Below, one piece after another: positions 45,726-56,585 of a stretch of DNA of 64,000 nt (the first letter of the stretch is position 1; every line of letters starts with the position of its first letter). The position numbers and the translations under genes are program-made. Where the stretch lies: positions 295,001-359,000 of the forward strand of contig JACEEZ010012922.1 in the NCBI GenBank assembly GCA_016584305.1, read 5' to 3'. Under the pieces are notes generated by a model. That model had not been told where the DNA came from. It made no database searches and worked only from the letters and a program-made list of their open reading frames with translations. Source of the stretch: Chionoecetes opilio. Taxonomy: Eukaryota; Arthropoda; Malacostraca; Decapoda; Majidae.

Positions 45726-46915
45726 ATGGAGGGAAATGTGAGCGACTTTATGGTTCATCGTGAGGTGCACTACCTATATCAGTGTACCAGGGAGGAGTTA
45801 ATGAAATTAGCAGAGAAATTTGAGATAGAGTTGATATCTAGGCTCAAGGAGGATATGCAGAGAGAATTAGTGAAAGAATTAATAGACTTGGTTGTATTAA
45901 GAGAAGAGCAGGATGAAGATGAAAGAAAAAGGATGGGTGTGGAAGGAAAGAGCCTGGAGGAACAGGGAGTGAAGTGACTGATAGTGAGCAAGCATTATCA
46001 CAGAGGCTGAGGTTGATGGAAATGGAGATCAGGTTGCAGAGAGAGAGAAATGTGGCAGTGAGGATAGAGGCAGAAGTTGAAAAAAGTAAGGCAGAAGTTG
46101 AAAAAAGTAAGGTAGAGGTTGAAAGAGAGAAAATTAGAACAGAGGCAGAGGTGCAAATAAAGAAAATGGAAGTAGACAATGGTGGTCACAGGGGAAGATC
46201 AAATGATGGAAAAGTTTATTTTGTGCCAGAATTTGTGGAGGAGGAAGCAGAAAATTACTTTCTTCAATTTGAAAAGGTGGCAATATTGAGAGATTGGCCT
46301 GAGGATGAATGGGCTTTATTAGTACAGACAAAATTTAAAGGTAAAGCAAGAGAGGCTTATGCAAGTTTTGACTGTAGAGGAATGTAGTGAATATCAGGTT
46401 GTGAAGGAAGCCGTGTTACAAACTGTGAGAGTGGACCCTGAGATCTATAGACAGAGATTCAGAGATGTAAGAAATCACCAAACTGTACATATTTAGAAAT
46501 GGCCAGAGAGTGTGCTTTCAAAGGGTGATAAATGGTTGAAGGCAGAAAATGTAAATGAAAGGAGGACTTAAGGCAGTTAATGATGTTAGAACATTTTAGA
46601 AATAATTTGAAACCAGAGTTGAGGTATGAAATTATGAAGCTTGATATAAAAGATGTGATGGAGGCTGGACGTAAGGCTGACCAACTTGAGGTGGCCTACG
46701 GGCTTTGTAATTCAGTGTCAAGGGTTAGACTTAGCCACCAGAGCTGGTCTGGTAACTCGGCTGGTTATGGGAGTAGTAAGGGGAACAAAAATTTTCATTT
46801 ACAAGGTATCGCAAATGAAAAAAATGCTAGGTACTCAAGTAACTATGTGAAATCTAGTTTTGGAGGTAATTTTCAGAATCAGGCAGTATATTCATTCACC
46901 CCCTCCCAAGAATAA
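45726..46915 (+). pseudogene. gag of the second Gmr1-like element
   Basis: The ATG at 45,726 starts MEGNVSDFMVHREVHYLYQC, then a charged helical region with EEQDEDERKRM. A frame shift at the overlap ATG/stop (45,974-45,977) leads into a long coiled coil (AEVEKSKAEVEKSKVEVERE) and a capsid segment (VPEFVEEEAENYFLQFEKVA, FKGKAREAYASF). After a stop at 46,387 come MMLEHFRNNLKPELRYEIMK and a Ser/Gly-rich tail. The layout matches the gag at 14,352-15,390. The heptad-rich N-terminus probably drives Gag assembly. There are at least three frame breaks. Confidence 0.85.
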
Positions 46916-46919
46916 TAAT

Positions 46920-47480
46920 GTCGGTAATGCTCCAAGGCAGAGTCAGTCCTTGATTAGATGTTATAAATGTGGTGAAGTTGGACACCTAAGTATATATTGT
47001 GGCAACCAACAAAGCTTGCCTCCCAAATGTCAACTTTGTGGTAAACAGGGACATAGGAAATATCAATGTTATAGGTATATGAATTCAAAGGAGGCAGGAC
47101 TGACAGTGTCCAGGAGAGGATGTGTAGAGCACTTGCCAACAAATGTTAGCACTGAGAAGAAAGTTTTACCTGCAGTTGATTTTGAACCTTTTATTACAAA
47201 AGGAAAGATGAATGTAGATGATGGTGCAGAGAGGGAAATTGTGATTTTGAGGGATACAGGTGCCAATTTAAGTCTTGTACTTAAGAATACTGTGGAATGG
47301 AGTGAGAAAACTTTTACAGGTGTAGAAGTTGAGGTTAAAGGTATAGGATCTGCTGGAATAGTCATTCCTATTCATCATGTGTGGCTTAAGAGTGGATTCG
47401 TCACAGGAAAGTGAAGGTAGGAGTGAGTAATGAACTTCCAGTAACAGGTGTAGACATGCTCCTGGGGAATGATTTGGCGG
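46920..47480 (+). pseudogene. zinc knuckles and protease of the second Gmr1-like element
   Basis: Two CCHC knuckles are intact: CYKCGEVGHLSIYC and CQLCGKQGHRKYQC. The protease follows with FEPFITKGKMNVDD, the active site IVILRDTGANLSLVLKNTVE and a flap-like VEVKGIGSAGIVIPIHHVWL. A frame shift at about 47,413 leads to ELPVTGVDMLLGNDLAGEQV, the C-terminal strand of the retropepsin. The active-site DTGA is preserved, in contrast to the copy at 14,215. Confidence 0.87.
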
Positions 47481-48515
47481 GTGAACAGGTAGCCCCTACC
47501 CCTGAGCTTATGGAGAATCCTATAATTTGTCAGGATGATGACATTTTAGAGCCTGAAATATGTAAGGTTGAAGGAAAGGTAGAGGAGAGTATACTGTATC
47601 CAGCATGTGTAGTGACAAGAGCTAAGGCCAAGCAAATAGAGGAGAGTGAGATGGACTTAACCTCATTGTTTGATAGAGTGGAGTCCCACATGGAGCTTGA
47701 ACAGGTGAAAGGAGATGCGACTAAATGTGAGGCAGGGATTATGTCAGATTATATTGTGAGGAAGGAGGATTTGACAAGTGCACAATGGGAAGATGAGAGT
47801 CTAAAATCTTTGTGGAGTGAGGCAGTGAGAAGAGGAGCTTCAGATGAGGATGTGGGATATTATGTGGAGAATGAAGTTTTAATGAGGAAGTGGAGGCCTA
47901 CTGATAGCCCAGTAAATGATCATTGGATGGTGAAAAATCAATTGTTGTTCTAGGAAGTATAGAGAGAAAGTTTTAGAATTGGCACATGAAATAATTGGTC
48001 TGGTCATTTAGGTGTAAAAAAGACATTAAACAAAATAACAGCTCATTTTTATTGGCCAGGAGTAAAGAAGAGTGTAACTGAATATTGTAAAACTTGCCAT
48101 GTATGCCAAGTGGTAGGAAAACCAAACCAAACTATAGTGAAAGCACCACTGTGTCCTATTCCTGTGGTGGGTGAGCCATTTAGTAGAATATGCATTGATA
48201 TTGTGGGTCCTCTTCCTGCTTCTAAGAGAGGCAACCAGTATTTATTGACCATAATGTGTATGGCTACTAGATCCCAGAAGCAATAGCATTGAGAAGTATT
48301 CATGCTAAGTTATTGTGAGAGAGTTGGTTAATTTTTTTTCGTGGGTTGGACTTCCTAATGTAATACAATCGGATCAGGGTAGTAACTTCACTTCAAAATT
48401 GTTTGGTCAAGTGTTACAGGGGTTTTAGAATTAATCAACAATTATCAAGTGCCTACCACCCGCAGTCACAAGGCTGCTTAGAAAGGTTTCACCAGACACT
48501 CAAAAGACTCTGAGA
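47481..48515 (+). pseudogene. linker and integrase of the second Gmr1-like element
   Basis: After a linker (CVVTRAKAKQIEESEMDLTS) the integrase zinc region shows GVKKTLNKITAHFYWPGVKK and CKTCHVCQVVGKPNQ. The core has RICIDIVGPLPASKRGNQYL (first Asp), then SDQGSNFTSKLFG (second Asp) and YHPQSQGCLERFHQTLKRL (catalytic Glu). Stops or frame shifts are at about 47,951, 48,285, 48,315 and 48,428. The GPY module seen in the other element is missing because of the deletion before RT. Confidence 0.87.
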
Positions 48516-48569
48516 AAAAAAAAGTATGGAATTGGATAGGGATTGGTATGAAGAATAGTTAGTTGTTTT

Positions 48570-48945
48570 CAAAGATTAGTGAATGAAGTATTGAAGGGAG
48601 TAAAATGTTGTACTGTATATATAGATGATATTGTACTGTATTCTGAGAAGTGGGAGGAAGCATCTAAAGTTGTTGGTTGAAGTATTTAGGAAATTGGATG
48701 ATGCAAATCTCACAGTGAACCTGATGAAAAGTGATTTTGTGAAGGCTTCAGTGGATTATTTAGGATTTAAGGTTGGACAAGGAGAGGTGAGACCACTTAA
48801 TGCCAAAGTGGAAAGGCATTATGGATTTGCCTTCTCCAACAACAGGAAGGAGCTGTTGAGATTTTTGGGGATGAGTGGTTATTATAGGAGATTTTGTAGA
48901 AATTTTCTCAGCAGTTGCACTGCCATTAACCAGGTTGTTGTGTAA
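48570..48945 (+). pseudogene. reverse transcriptase of the second Gmr1-like element, 3' half
   Basis: The plus strand starts at RLVNEVLKGVKCCTVYIDDI (catalytic YIDD) and continues with VEVFRKLDDANLTVNLMKSD, YLGFKVGQGEVRPLNAKVER and LLRFLGMSGYYRRFCRNFLS. The fingers and first palm motif are deleted. RT comes after integrase in the same strand with only about 60 bases between. Confidence 0.88.
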
Positions 48946-48959
48946 AAAGATGAAATTTG

Positions 48960-49443
48960 TGTGAAGCGAGCACTGTGAAGAGGCTTTCAAGAAAATTAAG
49001 GATATTTTAGTTAATGCTCCCATATTTTATTACTCCTGATTATGACAAGACATTTAAGCTGTATGTGGATGCCAGTGGTGAGGGAATTGGAGGAGTGTTG
49101 ATGCAGGAGATGGAAGGAGTTGATCATCCCATTGGATATTTCTCTAAAAAGTTATTGTTATACCAGAGGAATTATAGCACAATTGAGAAAGAGGCTTTGG
49201 CGTTGATTTTGAATTTAAATCATTTTGATATATATGTAAAAGGGGCTGCGATGCCAGTGCAAGTGTTTACAGATCACAACCCCTTAGTTTTTGTAAATAG
49301 TATGAAAAATTTCAAATCAAAGGTTGATGAGGTGGTGTCTAATGTTGCAGGAGTATGATTTGGTTGTTACCCATGTGAAAGGGAAGGATAATGTGATAGC
49401 AGACGCTCTTTCACGAGTTCCTGTAAGCTGTGAGCCCTCTTAA
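48960..49443 (+). pseudogene. RNase H of the second Gmr1-like element
   Basis: The segment reads TPDYDKTFKLYVDASGEGIG (first catalytic Asp), GYFSKKLLLYQRNYSTIEKE (catalytic Glu), VQVFTDHNPLVFVN (Asp) and, after a frame shift near 49,340, KDNVIADALSRVP (last Asp). It ends about 30 bases before the LTR. All four acidic positions are present, but frame breaks flank the domain on both sides. Confidence 0.88.
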
Positions 49444-49462
49444 GAGAGAACTCACATCTTTA

Positions 49463-49474
49463 CTGGAAGGGGGG
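49463..49474 (+). promoter_or_regulatory. polypurine tract
   Basis: GGAAGGGGGG lies directly before the 3' LTR start TGTTACCC. This is the expected place for the plus-strand primer. Confidence 0.7.
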
Positions 49475-50443
49475 TGTTACCCTTAGTCACCCCTAAAAAA
49501 CATTTTCTGTGGAGTGATATATTGTGGTCCCGTAAATTAAGCGAGCATGTTGATGATCTGGATAGAAAGTGGAGCGGGGTCCTCTTTTTCGGGTGGACAG
49601 CTTAGGAGCTGGCGGTGGAAGCTCCGTGGATAGGCCACGTGTTGTACTGAGTGTGGTACAAGGGAAGTAAATTGTGTGTTGGGTGTGTGCTTGAGTTGGT
49701 GATTGACTTGGTGTATGATTGACTGATGGTGTAAGGTGTGTGTGTGTCGGAGGTGTATGGCGTGAGCAGCAGCTCAGCTGATGATGTGTTGTGTGTCGGG
49801 GGTATATGGCGTGAGCAACAGCTGGTTGTGTGGAGGCGTGTAGCCTGTGTGGTGTGAGCAGCAGCTGGTTGTGTGGAGGCGTGTAGCCTGTGTGGTGTGA
49901 GCAGCAGCTGGTTTGTGGAGGCGTGTAGCCTGTGTGGTGTGAGCAGCAGCTGGTTGTGTGGAGGCGTGTAGCCTGTGTGTGTGAGCAGCAGCTGGTTGTG
50001 TGGAGGCGTGTAGCCTGGTGTGTGGTTTTGTGTACGTGTTTGACTGGCGTGTAAGCCTGATGGTGTGTGATGATGTGGATTGATGTTTGAGACATCAAAA
50101 GGGCTATGATAGATTTATTTCTTTGTTTATGTATATATATGATTGTGTAAATATATAATATGTTAAATAGAGAAGTGAGTCATATTTGCCTGGTGGTTGT
50201 GAGAGAGGTCTGGTTGTGAGAGTGAGGTCTGGTTGTGAGAGTGAGGTCTGGTTGTGAGAGTGAGGTTTTGGGGTTTTGAGAGTGAGGTGTGGGGAGTGAA
50301 AATCTAGTTATCAACCAGCCGGCCCGGGAGAACTTCTCTTAAGGGAGAAGTAAGGCACATTGATAGGTATTGCACAATATTTACTGTGCATGTTTTTGCA
50401 GCAAGGAGCTGCAGTGTGGTGAAGTGTGGCTGGGGACGTAACA
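49475..50443 (+). repeat. 3' LTR of the second Gmr1-like element
   Basis: It matches the 5' LTR throughout. It has five units of the 42-bp repeat (49,808-50,018) against four in the 5' LTR, plus small differences near 50,265. The difference shows post-insertion slippage or exchange. Confidence 0.92.
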
Positions 50444-50732
50444 CCCCCTTTTGCAAAAGGTTCTAGTCACAAAAGGGTGCTAGCTGTCTAGACGCGCATG
50501 GACAGTTTGCTGAACTACATCCAGCATTCTCTTTCTCTGACCCACTTTGTCTATTCTACTCCCTCACTGGGCCACTGCACTCAATTTTATGATCCCGTTA
50601 GAGCCTGTGAATCTCACTCAAATATACATATATTGAGGACTTCATAGATAATTTTTGTACATGCTTCTATACAGTTTTTTCCATATCAAATGATTATTCA
50701 AATTCATTCAACAAATGTAACATTGGTGTCTA
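50444..50732. other. no recognisable feature
   Basis: Unique sequence with no gene motif or repeat that I can identify. Confidence 0.5.
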
Positions 50733-51935
50733 GGATGCATAGCCAAAGACTACTCTATACTGGACTTGCTACTCATTATGGGCTATTTCCAGTGGAGGCC
50801 AGTTTTTTGCGATTCCTGCCATTTTCGAACATCACTCCCTTTTCCCTTCCTATGGTTTATCAGTATATATGATATACCGTTATCTTCGTAAATGTTTGTT
50901 CTATAAAATTATCAAAAAAAAAACAGTAAAATGCAATAAAGACAGGCCATTATGAGAGAGTTTAAGAAATATGCATGAACCATTCACTTGAACTCACCGC
51001 CATTTAATATTTTTGCGAGAAAACATTTTAGATGCTAGCGATAGAAAGAAGCGGATTTCCATTAGCTTTCCATTGCTATATTTCGTTTTCTGATAAATGA
51101 ATCATAACCATGCATAAATTAGCGTTACCTAAAAAAATAACATCATCTATCGGGATAATTATCCGATGGATGATGTTATTTATTTAGTTAACGCTAATTT
51201 ATGCATGGTTCTAATTCATTTATCAGAAAATGAAATATAGCAATGGAAAGCTAATTAAATTCCGCTTCTATTGATATGTTGCTGTAAAAAGTCTTCACGC
51301 AAAATATCAAATTGCGATGAGTTTAAGTGAATATAAGTTCATGCATATTTCTTCAGAGTCACATAATGGAATTTCTTTAGTGTATTTTACAGTTTTTTAT
51401 TTGATAATATTATAGAACAAACATTCACGAAGATAACAGTGTATCATTTATACTGATATGCCATAGTCTACTGTATTAATGGAACACTTTTTTACTTGCC
51501 GATACGATTGATGATGTAATTTTTTTAGTGTACGCTAATTTAGGCATGGTGGTGATTCATTTATCAGAAAACGAAATATATCAATAGAAAGCTAATGAAA
51601 ATCCGCTTCTTTCTATCGCTAGCATCTAAAATGTTTTCGCGCAAAATATTAAATGGCGAAGTGTTTAAGTATATATTGAGGTCATGCATATTTCTTCACT
51701 CTCTCATAATGGCATTTCTTTAGAGTATTTTACTGTTTTTTATTTGATAATATTATAGAACAAACAGTTACGAAGATAACGGTATATCATATATACTGAT
51801 AAACCTTAGGAAGGGAAATAGCGGTGATGTTCTAAAATAGCAGGAATCGCAAAACTGGCCTCCACTGGTCATGGGCGGGTTGGCGCGGGGCACGAGTAGC
51901 AAGTCCAGTATAGAGTAGTCTTTGGCATAGCAAAT
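50733..51935. mobile_element. foldback element with about 400-bp inverted arms and an extra arm
   Basis: The left arm from GCCAAAGACTACTCTATACT (50,742) through TGATATACCGTTATCTTCG to TTATGCATGGTTATGATTC is repeated in reverse at about 51,540-51,935, ending AGTATAGAGTAGTCTTTGGC. A second reverse arm lacking the outer end occupies 51,165-51,480. Between the left and middle arms is a near-perfect palindrome (AACATCATCTATCGGGATAA and its mirror). ATA flanks both outer ends. No protein is encoded. Confidence 0.8.
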
Positions 51936-52186
51936 GAAAATATATGCGTATAATAGTAATTCTTTTTTTGCATAAACTCACTCGTACATACAAATTCTCG
52001 ATTCGGTAAACATCTCATTTAGTCAATATAGCATTATATCATGGTAGAAATTTAGAGTAATGCATTAACGAATGCTTGTTACAATATTCTTTATTTGTTG
52101 CCAGAGCAGTGTACGGCAATTTTCGACAGTGTACGACAGTTAAAATATAAGAGGTCACAAGAAGAAGAAGAAGAAAAGGTAACGTT

Positions 52187-53275
52187 CAGGGGCCAGATGC
52201 TGAGAGTGAGCTAGGGCGCCCTATCCACTAGGGCGCCTGTGGTAAGGCGAAACGCCCTCCCACCGCAATGCTCAGTCGAGACTGCTGCCTTAGTGGCACC
52301 GCTAAAGGCGCTGAAAACTAAGGCATGGTCAGACCCTGACTTAGTGAGCTGCTGTGGGCCTTTGACAGACATTCATCTTCTGTTTATAAAGCAAATACAG
52401 CCTTGTTTCAGTTCCTACAACGTAACAATTGGTGTTTACGTATTAATAGTGTTGCAAGGTGTGTATGAATTGATCGTGCAAGACTAATGCGGCATTATAG
52501 GGTGTTATATGCTGGTGATAAGAAATGTTGTGTTGTGTGTTGGTTAGGGGCGGGCGGCGGGCGGCGGGCGGCAGGTGCTCCGCCCGCACTAAAATGTTGT
52601 GCTATTACACGGTATTATCATACTACCAGATGATATTTAGGACAGCTGAACATAGTATCATCTTCACGAGACATTAGTGCATATCATGAATGCATAAAAC
52701 TTGCAGTAAACTATACCTATAATAAGATAATGAGAGCAAATGAAATCGTGTATAAACTTTTTTTTCACCTTTTTTTATTCATCTTCTCCTTATTCCTGGA
52801 ATGTTGCTTGCATTAAATTTTCACTCACTGTCCCGGAATCGGCACACCTTAACGATTATCATGGTGTATGGCACGTCCTAATGCAAAAATATATAAGTGG
52901 TCAAAACCTGCGTTGAACGTCAAACTTGTGATGAAACAGCTTTTGGCGGGGGAGAGCGGTGTGTCCTTGCCATAAGTGCTTGGTTAGGGAGGGAGGGACA
53001 ACATTCCTTGCTTCAGCAGAGACGTGTTCAAGCCTTGTGATTGGTCGAAGCTGCCTAAGCAGTGCTCAGATAGGCAACGTGATTGGCTAGTAGGATTCTC
53101 GGACCACGCCCACGCCATAGGCTTTGGAGGTGTAAGGCAGTGCAAAAGCGCCTGAACTTTCGACTGTACATGGGCTTTAGTCAGTGCCTTAGCCGGGCCG
53201 TTACAAAAGCGCCTGAAGACGGGTAAGGCGCTCTTTTCGCCTTACCTCTATGGCACTTCTCAGCATCTCCCCCCA
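52187..53275. mobile_element. candidate inverted-repeat element
   Basis: CAGGGGCCAGATGCTGAGAG at 52,187 is mirrored by CTTCTCAGCATCTCCCCCCA at 53,257-53,275. Just inside each end is a GTAAGGCGAAA.AGCGCC-like phrase in inverted order. The interior shows no gene. I cannot see a target duplication, so the boundaries are approximate. Confidence 0.5.
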
Positions 53276-53307
53276 GGGCGAGGATTTGAGAGTGTAGCCA
53301 TACACGG

Positions 53308-53986
53308 CAGTGTTGCCAACCGTATGGCGATCGCCCTACGCGTAGGGCGTTTCAGCATCATATCATGGCTTGTAGGGCCGTAGGGCGATTTTACAGAAAC
53401 TGAGCTGAACGTAGGGCGATTTTGAATTTTGTTTCATATTTACTTTGCAGCAAAATATAAATCATTTAAGCGGAAAAGAAATATGTAAAAAAAAAAATAG
53501 TAGTTTTTAATCAATTAACATTTTATATTAACCCCTGGAAAATCGGGTTAAATGATAACTAATGAATGACTGGCAGCTGATTTATCGTATCAGCTGCTGG
53601 GCCGCTGGTGTGGCTGTAAGTATGAACAGGGATAGGACATGTCTAGGCAGATGACGGGAGCGTGCTGCCGTCCTATGTGGAACTGTTGAAGGTGGATATC
53701 CACTTGTTGCATTTCGTATCATAATCATCGTTGCGTATCATTGAGTGGTACGGTACTCTGCAATAAGCTATATTTTACCGGTGTTTCATTACAAAAAATA
53801 TCCGTATAAAGAAAAGCATGTGTTGCACTGTTGTATATTATTATAATTTATGATACAAAGGTTATGGAAACCTTGTTATATTGACAAATGTCGATTTTCA
53901 TCTTGAGCCGTAGGGCGATGAAGTGAAATGTAGGGCGTTTTCATTGTCTGTGTAGGGCGAAGACATTTTTGTGGTTGGCATCACTG
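53308..53986. mobile_element. hAT MITE with 8-bp target duplication
   Basis: Ends are CAGTGTTGCCAACCGTATGG and, in reverse, CAGTGATGCCAACCACAAAA. The 8-bp duplication ATACACGG is exact (53,300-53,307, 53,987-53,994). The motif GTAGGGCG occurs repeatedly near both ends, a likely set of transposase-binding sites. It is 679 bp and non-coding. Confidence 0.92.
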
Positions 53987-53994
53987 ATACACGG

Positions 53995-54838
53995 TGGCAG
54001 TGGAGGCGTGGACACTGCAGCAGCAAGTGTTCAATGGTTTCCTGGACGTTCCTGCGCCAGGCTAGTTACCTAGTTATAGTTACTTCGTGTTTACATAAAA
54101 TACAAAACATCGTACTTTGGCATGCGGGCCGAGTTTATGTTGCAAATGTTGGATGGCGATATTATCCATGGCGTTAATCATGGTTTTTATAGAATATGAA
54201 ATCATACTACCCTTGTGCACGCAATATATTAAAATCTTTCAGCATCAATGGAGAAATATATTCACCCACACATTTTGACGCAACACTTCCTTAAGGTTGT
54301 CGGACCATAAATAGATCATACTTTCAAATACTCTTTCTTCAAACCAATGTTCATGGTATGGACATGAATATATCAAAATCATTGGTTTTATTAGTGAAAC
54401 CTGATTTTCAACATAGGAACACTTAAGATTGCCTTATTTTGGTTAAAATAACATCAAATATTGGTCGCTGGCATCCAGTACTCCGCAAGTTGCCTATCTA
54501 ATCAAGATTTATGAATATCTGGAATGGGATCTTAATGCCAGTGCAGAGGCCCATACTGAGGCCTTGAGACTACCTTTGTCTCACAGAGGGACTGAGGGGT
54601 GCCAGTTTGCCTATGCCAGTGAACAATCATACACATTTTCTTTACGGATATTTTTCGCGTGTTGGGGGGGGGGGGGTGAGAAAATCAGCCATAACTTTTT
54701 CATTTCTGTTGCTTTCTTTATAATTGTTACAAGCTTGCACAAGTGTTCAACTACGCATGAATTGTTTTTCGAATATTTCGATTTTTTTCGGAAATATTCG
54801 TGTGACGCTCCCCTAAAGCTGAGGATCCTACCCCACTC
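53995..54838. other. no recognisable feature
   Basis: No gene, repeat family or RNA signature that I can identify. There is a G13 run at about 54,664. Confidence 0.5.
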
Positions 54839-55159
54839 TGTAACGTTTGGGTGTTAATAGCTAGTTGGTCACACTGGAGAGAGAAACTCTGACTCCAGTG
54901 TTTTAAAGGTTAATTTTAATTGAAAATATCAACATATATATAAAAAAAAAACAGATTTAACAATAAATATTACATTGGTTTATGCTCAACGCGCTAATGG
55001 TGTGCGCGCTGAGTAAAGGGTGTTTTGGTTGAGATTGGTGAGTTACTTGTTGGTTAAATAGTTACAAAGCAAAAATAATATAAAGAGGTACGAAATTATA
55101 CATGAATAATGAACATTATAAAAATAAAAGTTAGAATAGTTTAGGCTACAAAAAGCGGT

Positions 55160-55528
55160 AGTGGTAGTGTTGCGGCGATGAGTAATCCACAGAGCGATGA
55201 GTAATCCACAGGGCGGTGAGTAATCCCAGGGTGGTGAGTAATCCACAGGGCGGTGAGTAATCCACAGGGCGATGAGTGGCGACCGGTGGAGTAAGTTACT
55301 CTAACACCGCGGGGCTGAGGGATAGGGTTTTGACTGAAGACGCGGGAAACCACGCTGAGGGAGCAGGGGCCCGCGCTGAATGCCCGTGAGGCCGTGCTGA
55401 GGACGCAGGAAGGCATCATAGGTTGCAGAGGCCGCGCAGAATGCGCTTGAGGCCGCTGAATACGCAGTAAGGCGTCAGAGGGCGTAGAAGCCGCGCAGAG
55501 TGCGCATCAGGCCGGTGAAGACGCAGTA
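55160..55528. repeat. GC-rich minisatellites inside the LTR element
   Basis: A 20-bp repeat near GATGAGTAATCCACAGGGCG lies at 55,175-55,275. A longer imperfect unit of about 50-55 bp (GACGCAG..AGGC.TCAGAGG..GCAGAGGCCGCGC) occupies 55,330-55,528 and resumes at 56,586-56,680 beyond the MITE. Confidence 0.78.
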
Positions 55529-55529
55529 A

Positions 55530-56585
55530 AGCCCTCGTCACACATTCCATAATCGAACCACGAACGCGCCAACAATGCAATGCGCAGCGCCGTCATGGTC
55601 CTGGTTATGGGTCCATCGGACCGATCGTGACGCTCGTGACGCGCTCGGCCGAGGCCACGAAAAGTTAGTGCGCGCACTAAAAAATCGGGAAGCTCCCCGA
55701 TGTTTGTACCCAACGCAGCGCAATCGTAAGTCTATCGTGACGCTATCGTTATCTATGTAGCAGCTTCGTGACACTACCGTGATCGTCTTATGTCTATCGT
55801 GACGATAAGAAACCGTTACGCGCGCTGTCATCCCTACCTTCCCCCCTTTTTTCCACCCCCTTCTGCCTTCCCCCCTCTTTCTCATTCACCTCCACCCTCC
55901 CTCTACTACCTACCCCCTCCTCCCTCACCTCATGGGGGACACCCCTCTCGTCTCTCTACCCCCATACTCCCTCACCACGCGGTGAACACCCCCCCTCGTC
56001 TCCCTACCCCCCTACTCCCATCACGCGGTGACACCACCCTCCCCCTATTTCCTACCCCCCTACTCCCTAAACACGTGAAGATGCCACCCACCCCCGTGTA
56101 ACCACACATATCCCATCAACACCACAATGCCTTCTCCATCCCCAACCCTCCTCCACCCCGTTTCCCCACCAACACCCCCTTCTTTATTACAACCCCCTCC
56201 CCCGTTTCCCCCCCTTCTCTATCACCAACACGTAACCAACCCGGGTTTCTCCCATCTTTATCTTCCTTCTCCATTACCATGGCAACATCCACCCACGTGT
56301 GAGGCTCTTGACGCTATCGTGGTACGTTCATGGCACAGTCGTGGTTATCGTAGCTCTATCGTGACGACAAAATGACCGTTGATTTTCCATTCGTGATGTA
56401 GTCTTACAGCTGTCATGACTCCATCGTGACCATCTTACGACCATCATGACACATACGTACAGGCAGCGTGACATTGTTGTGAGGCTATCGTGGTCTGCGT
56501 TTATCGTGGCCAAATTAAACGATAGCGTCAATAATCAAATTGGTGGCGCTATCGTGGTTCGATTATGGAATGTGTGATGGGGGCT
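55530..56585. mobile_element. PIF/Harbinger-like MITE, 1.06 kb
   Basis: Ends AGCCCTCGTCACACATTCCA and, in reverse, AGCCCCCATCACACATTCCA extend about 35 bp to GAACCACGA. TAA lies on the left (55,527-55,529) and TGA on the right (56,586-56,588), one mismatch from a TAA duplication. ATCGTGAC-type subterminal repeats are shared with 38,205-41,397. The C-rich middle (55,830-56,290) has no coding signature. Confidence 0.82.

Larger units (their letters stand above)
44602..50443 (+). mobile_element. Gmr1-like gypsy LTR retrotransposon, second element
   Basis: LTRs of 926 and 969 bp (44,602-45,527, 49,475-50,443) both begin TGTTACCC and end CGTAACA. CCCC on both outer sides fits a short target duplication. 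Inside the order is gag, two zinc knuckles, protease, integrase, reverse transcriptase, RNase H, polypurine tract, LTR. Integrase again precedes RT, as in the element at 7,742-16,554. The coding region is AT-rich and differs in sequence from that element, so they are distinct families. A deletion at about 48,510-48,570 removes the integrase C-terminus and RT N-terminus. Confidence 0.92.
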
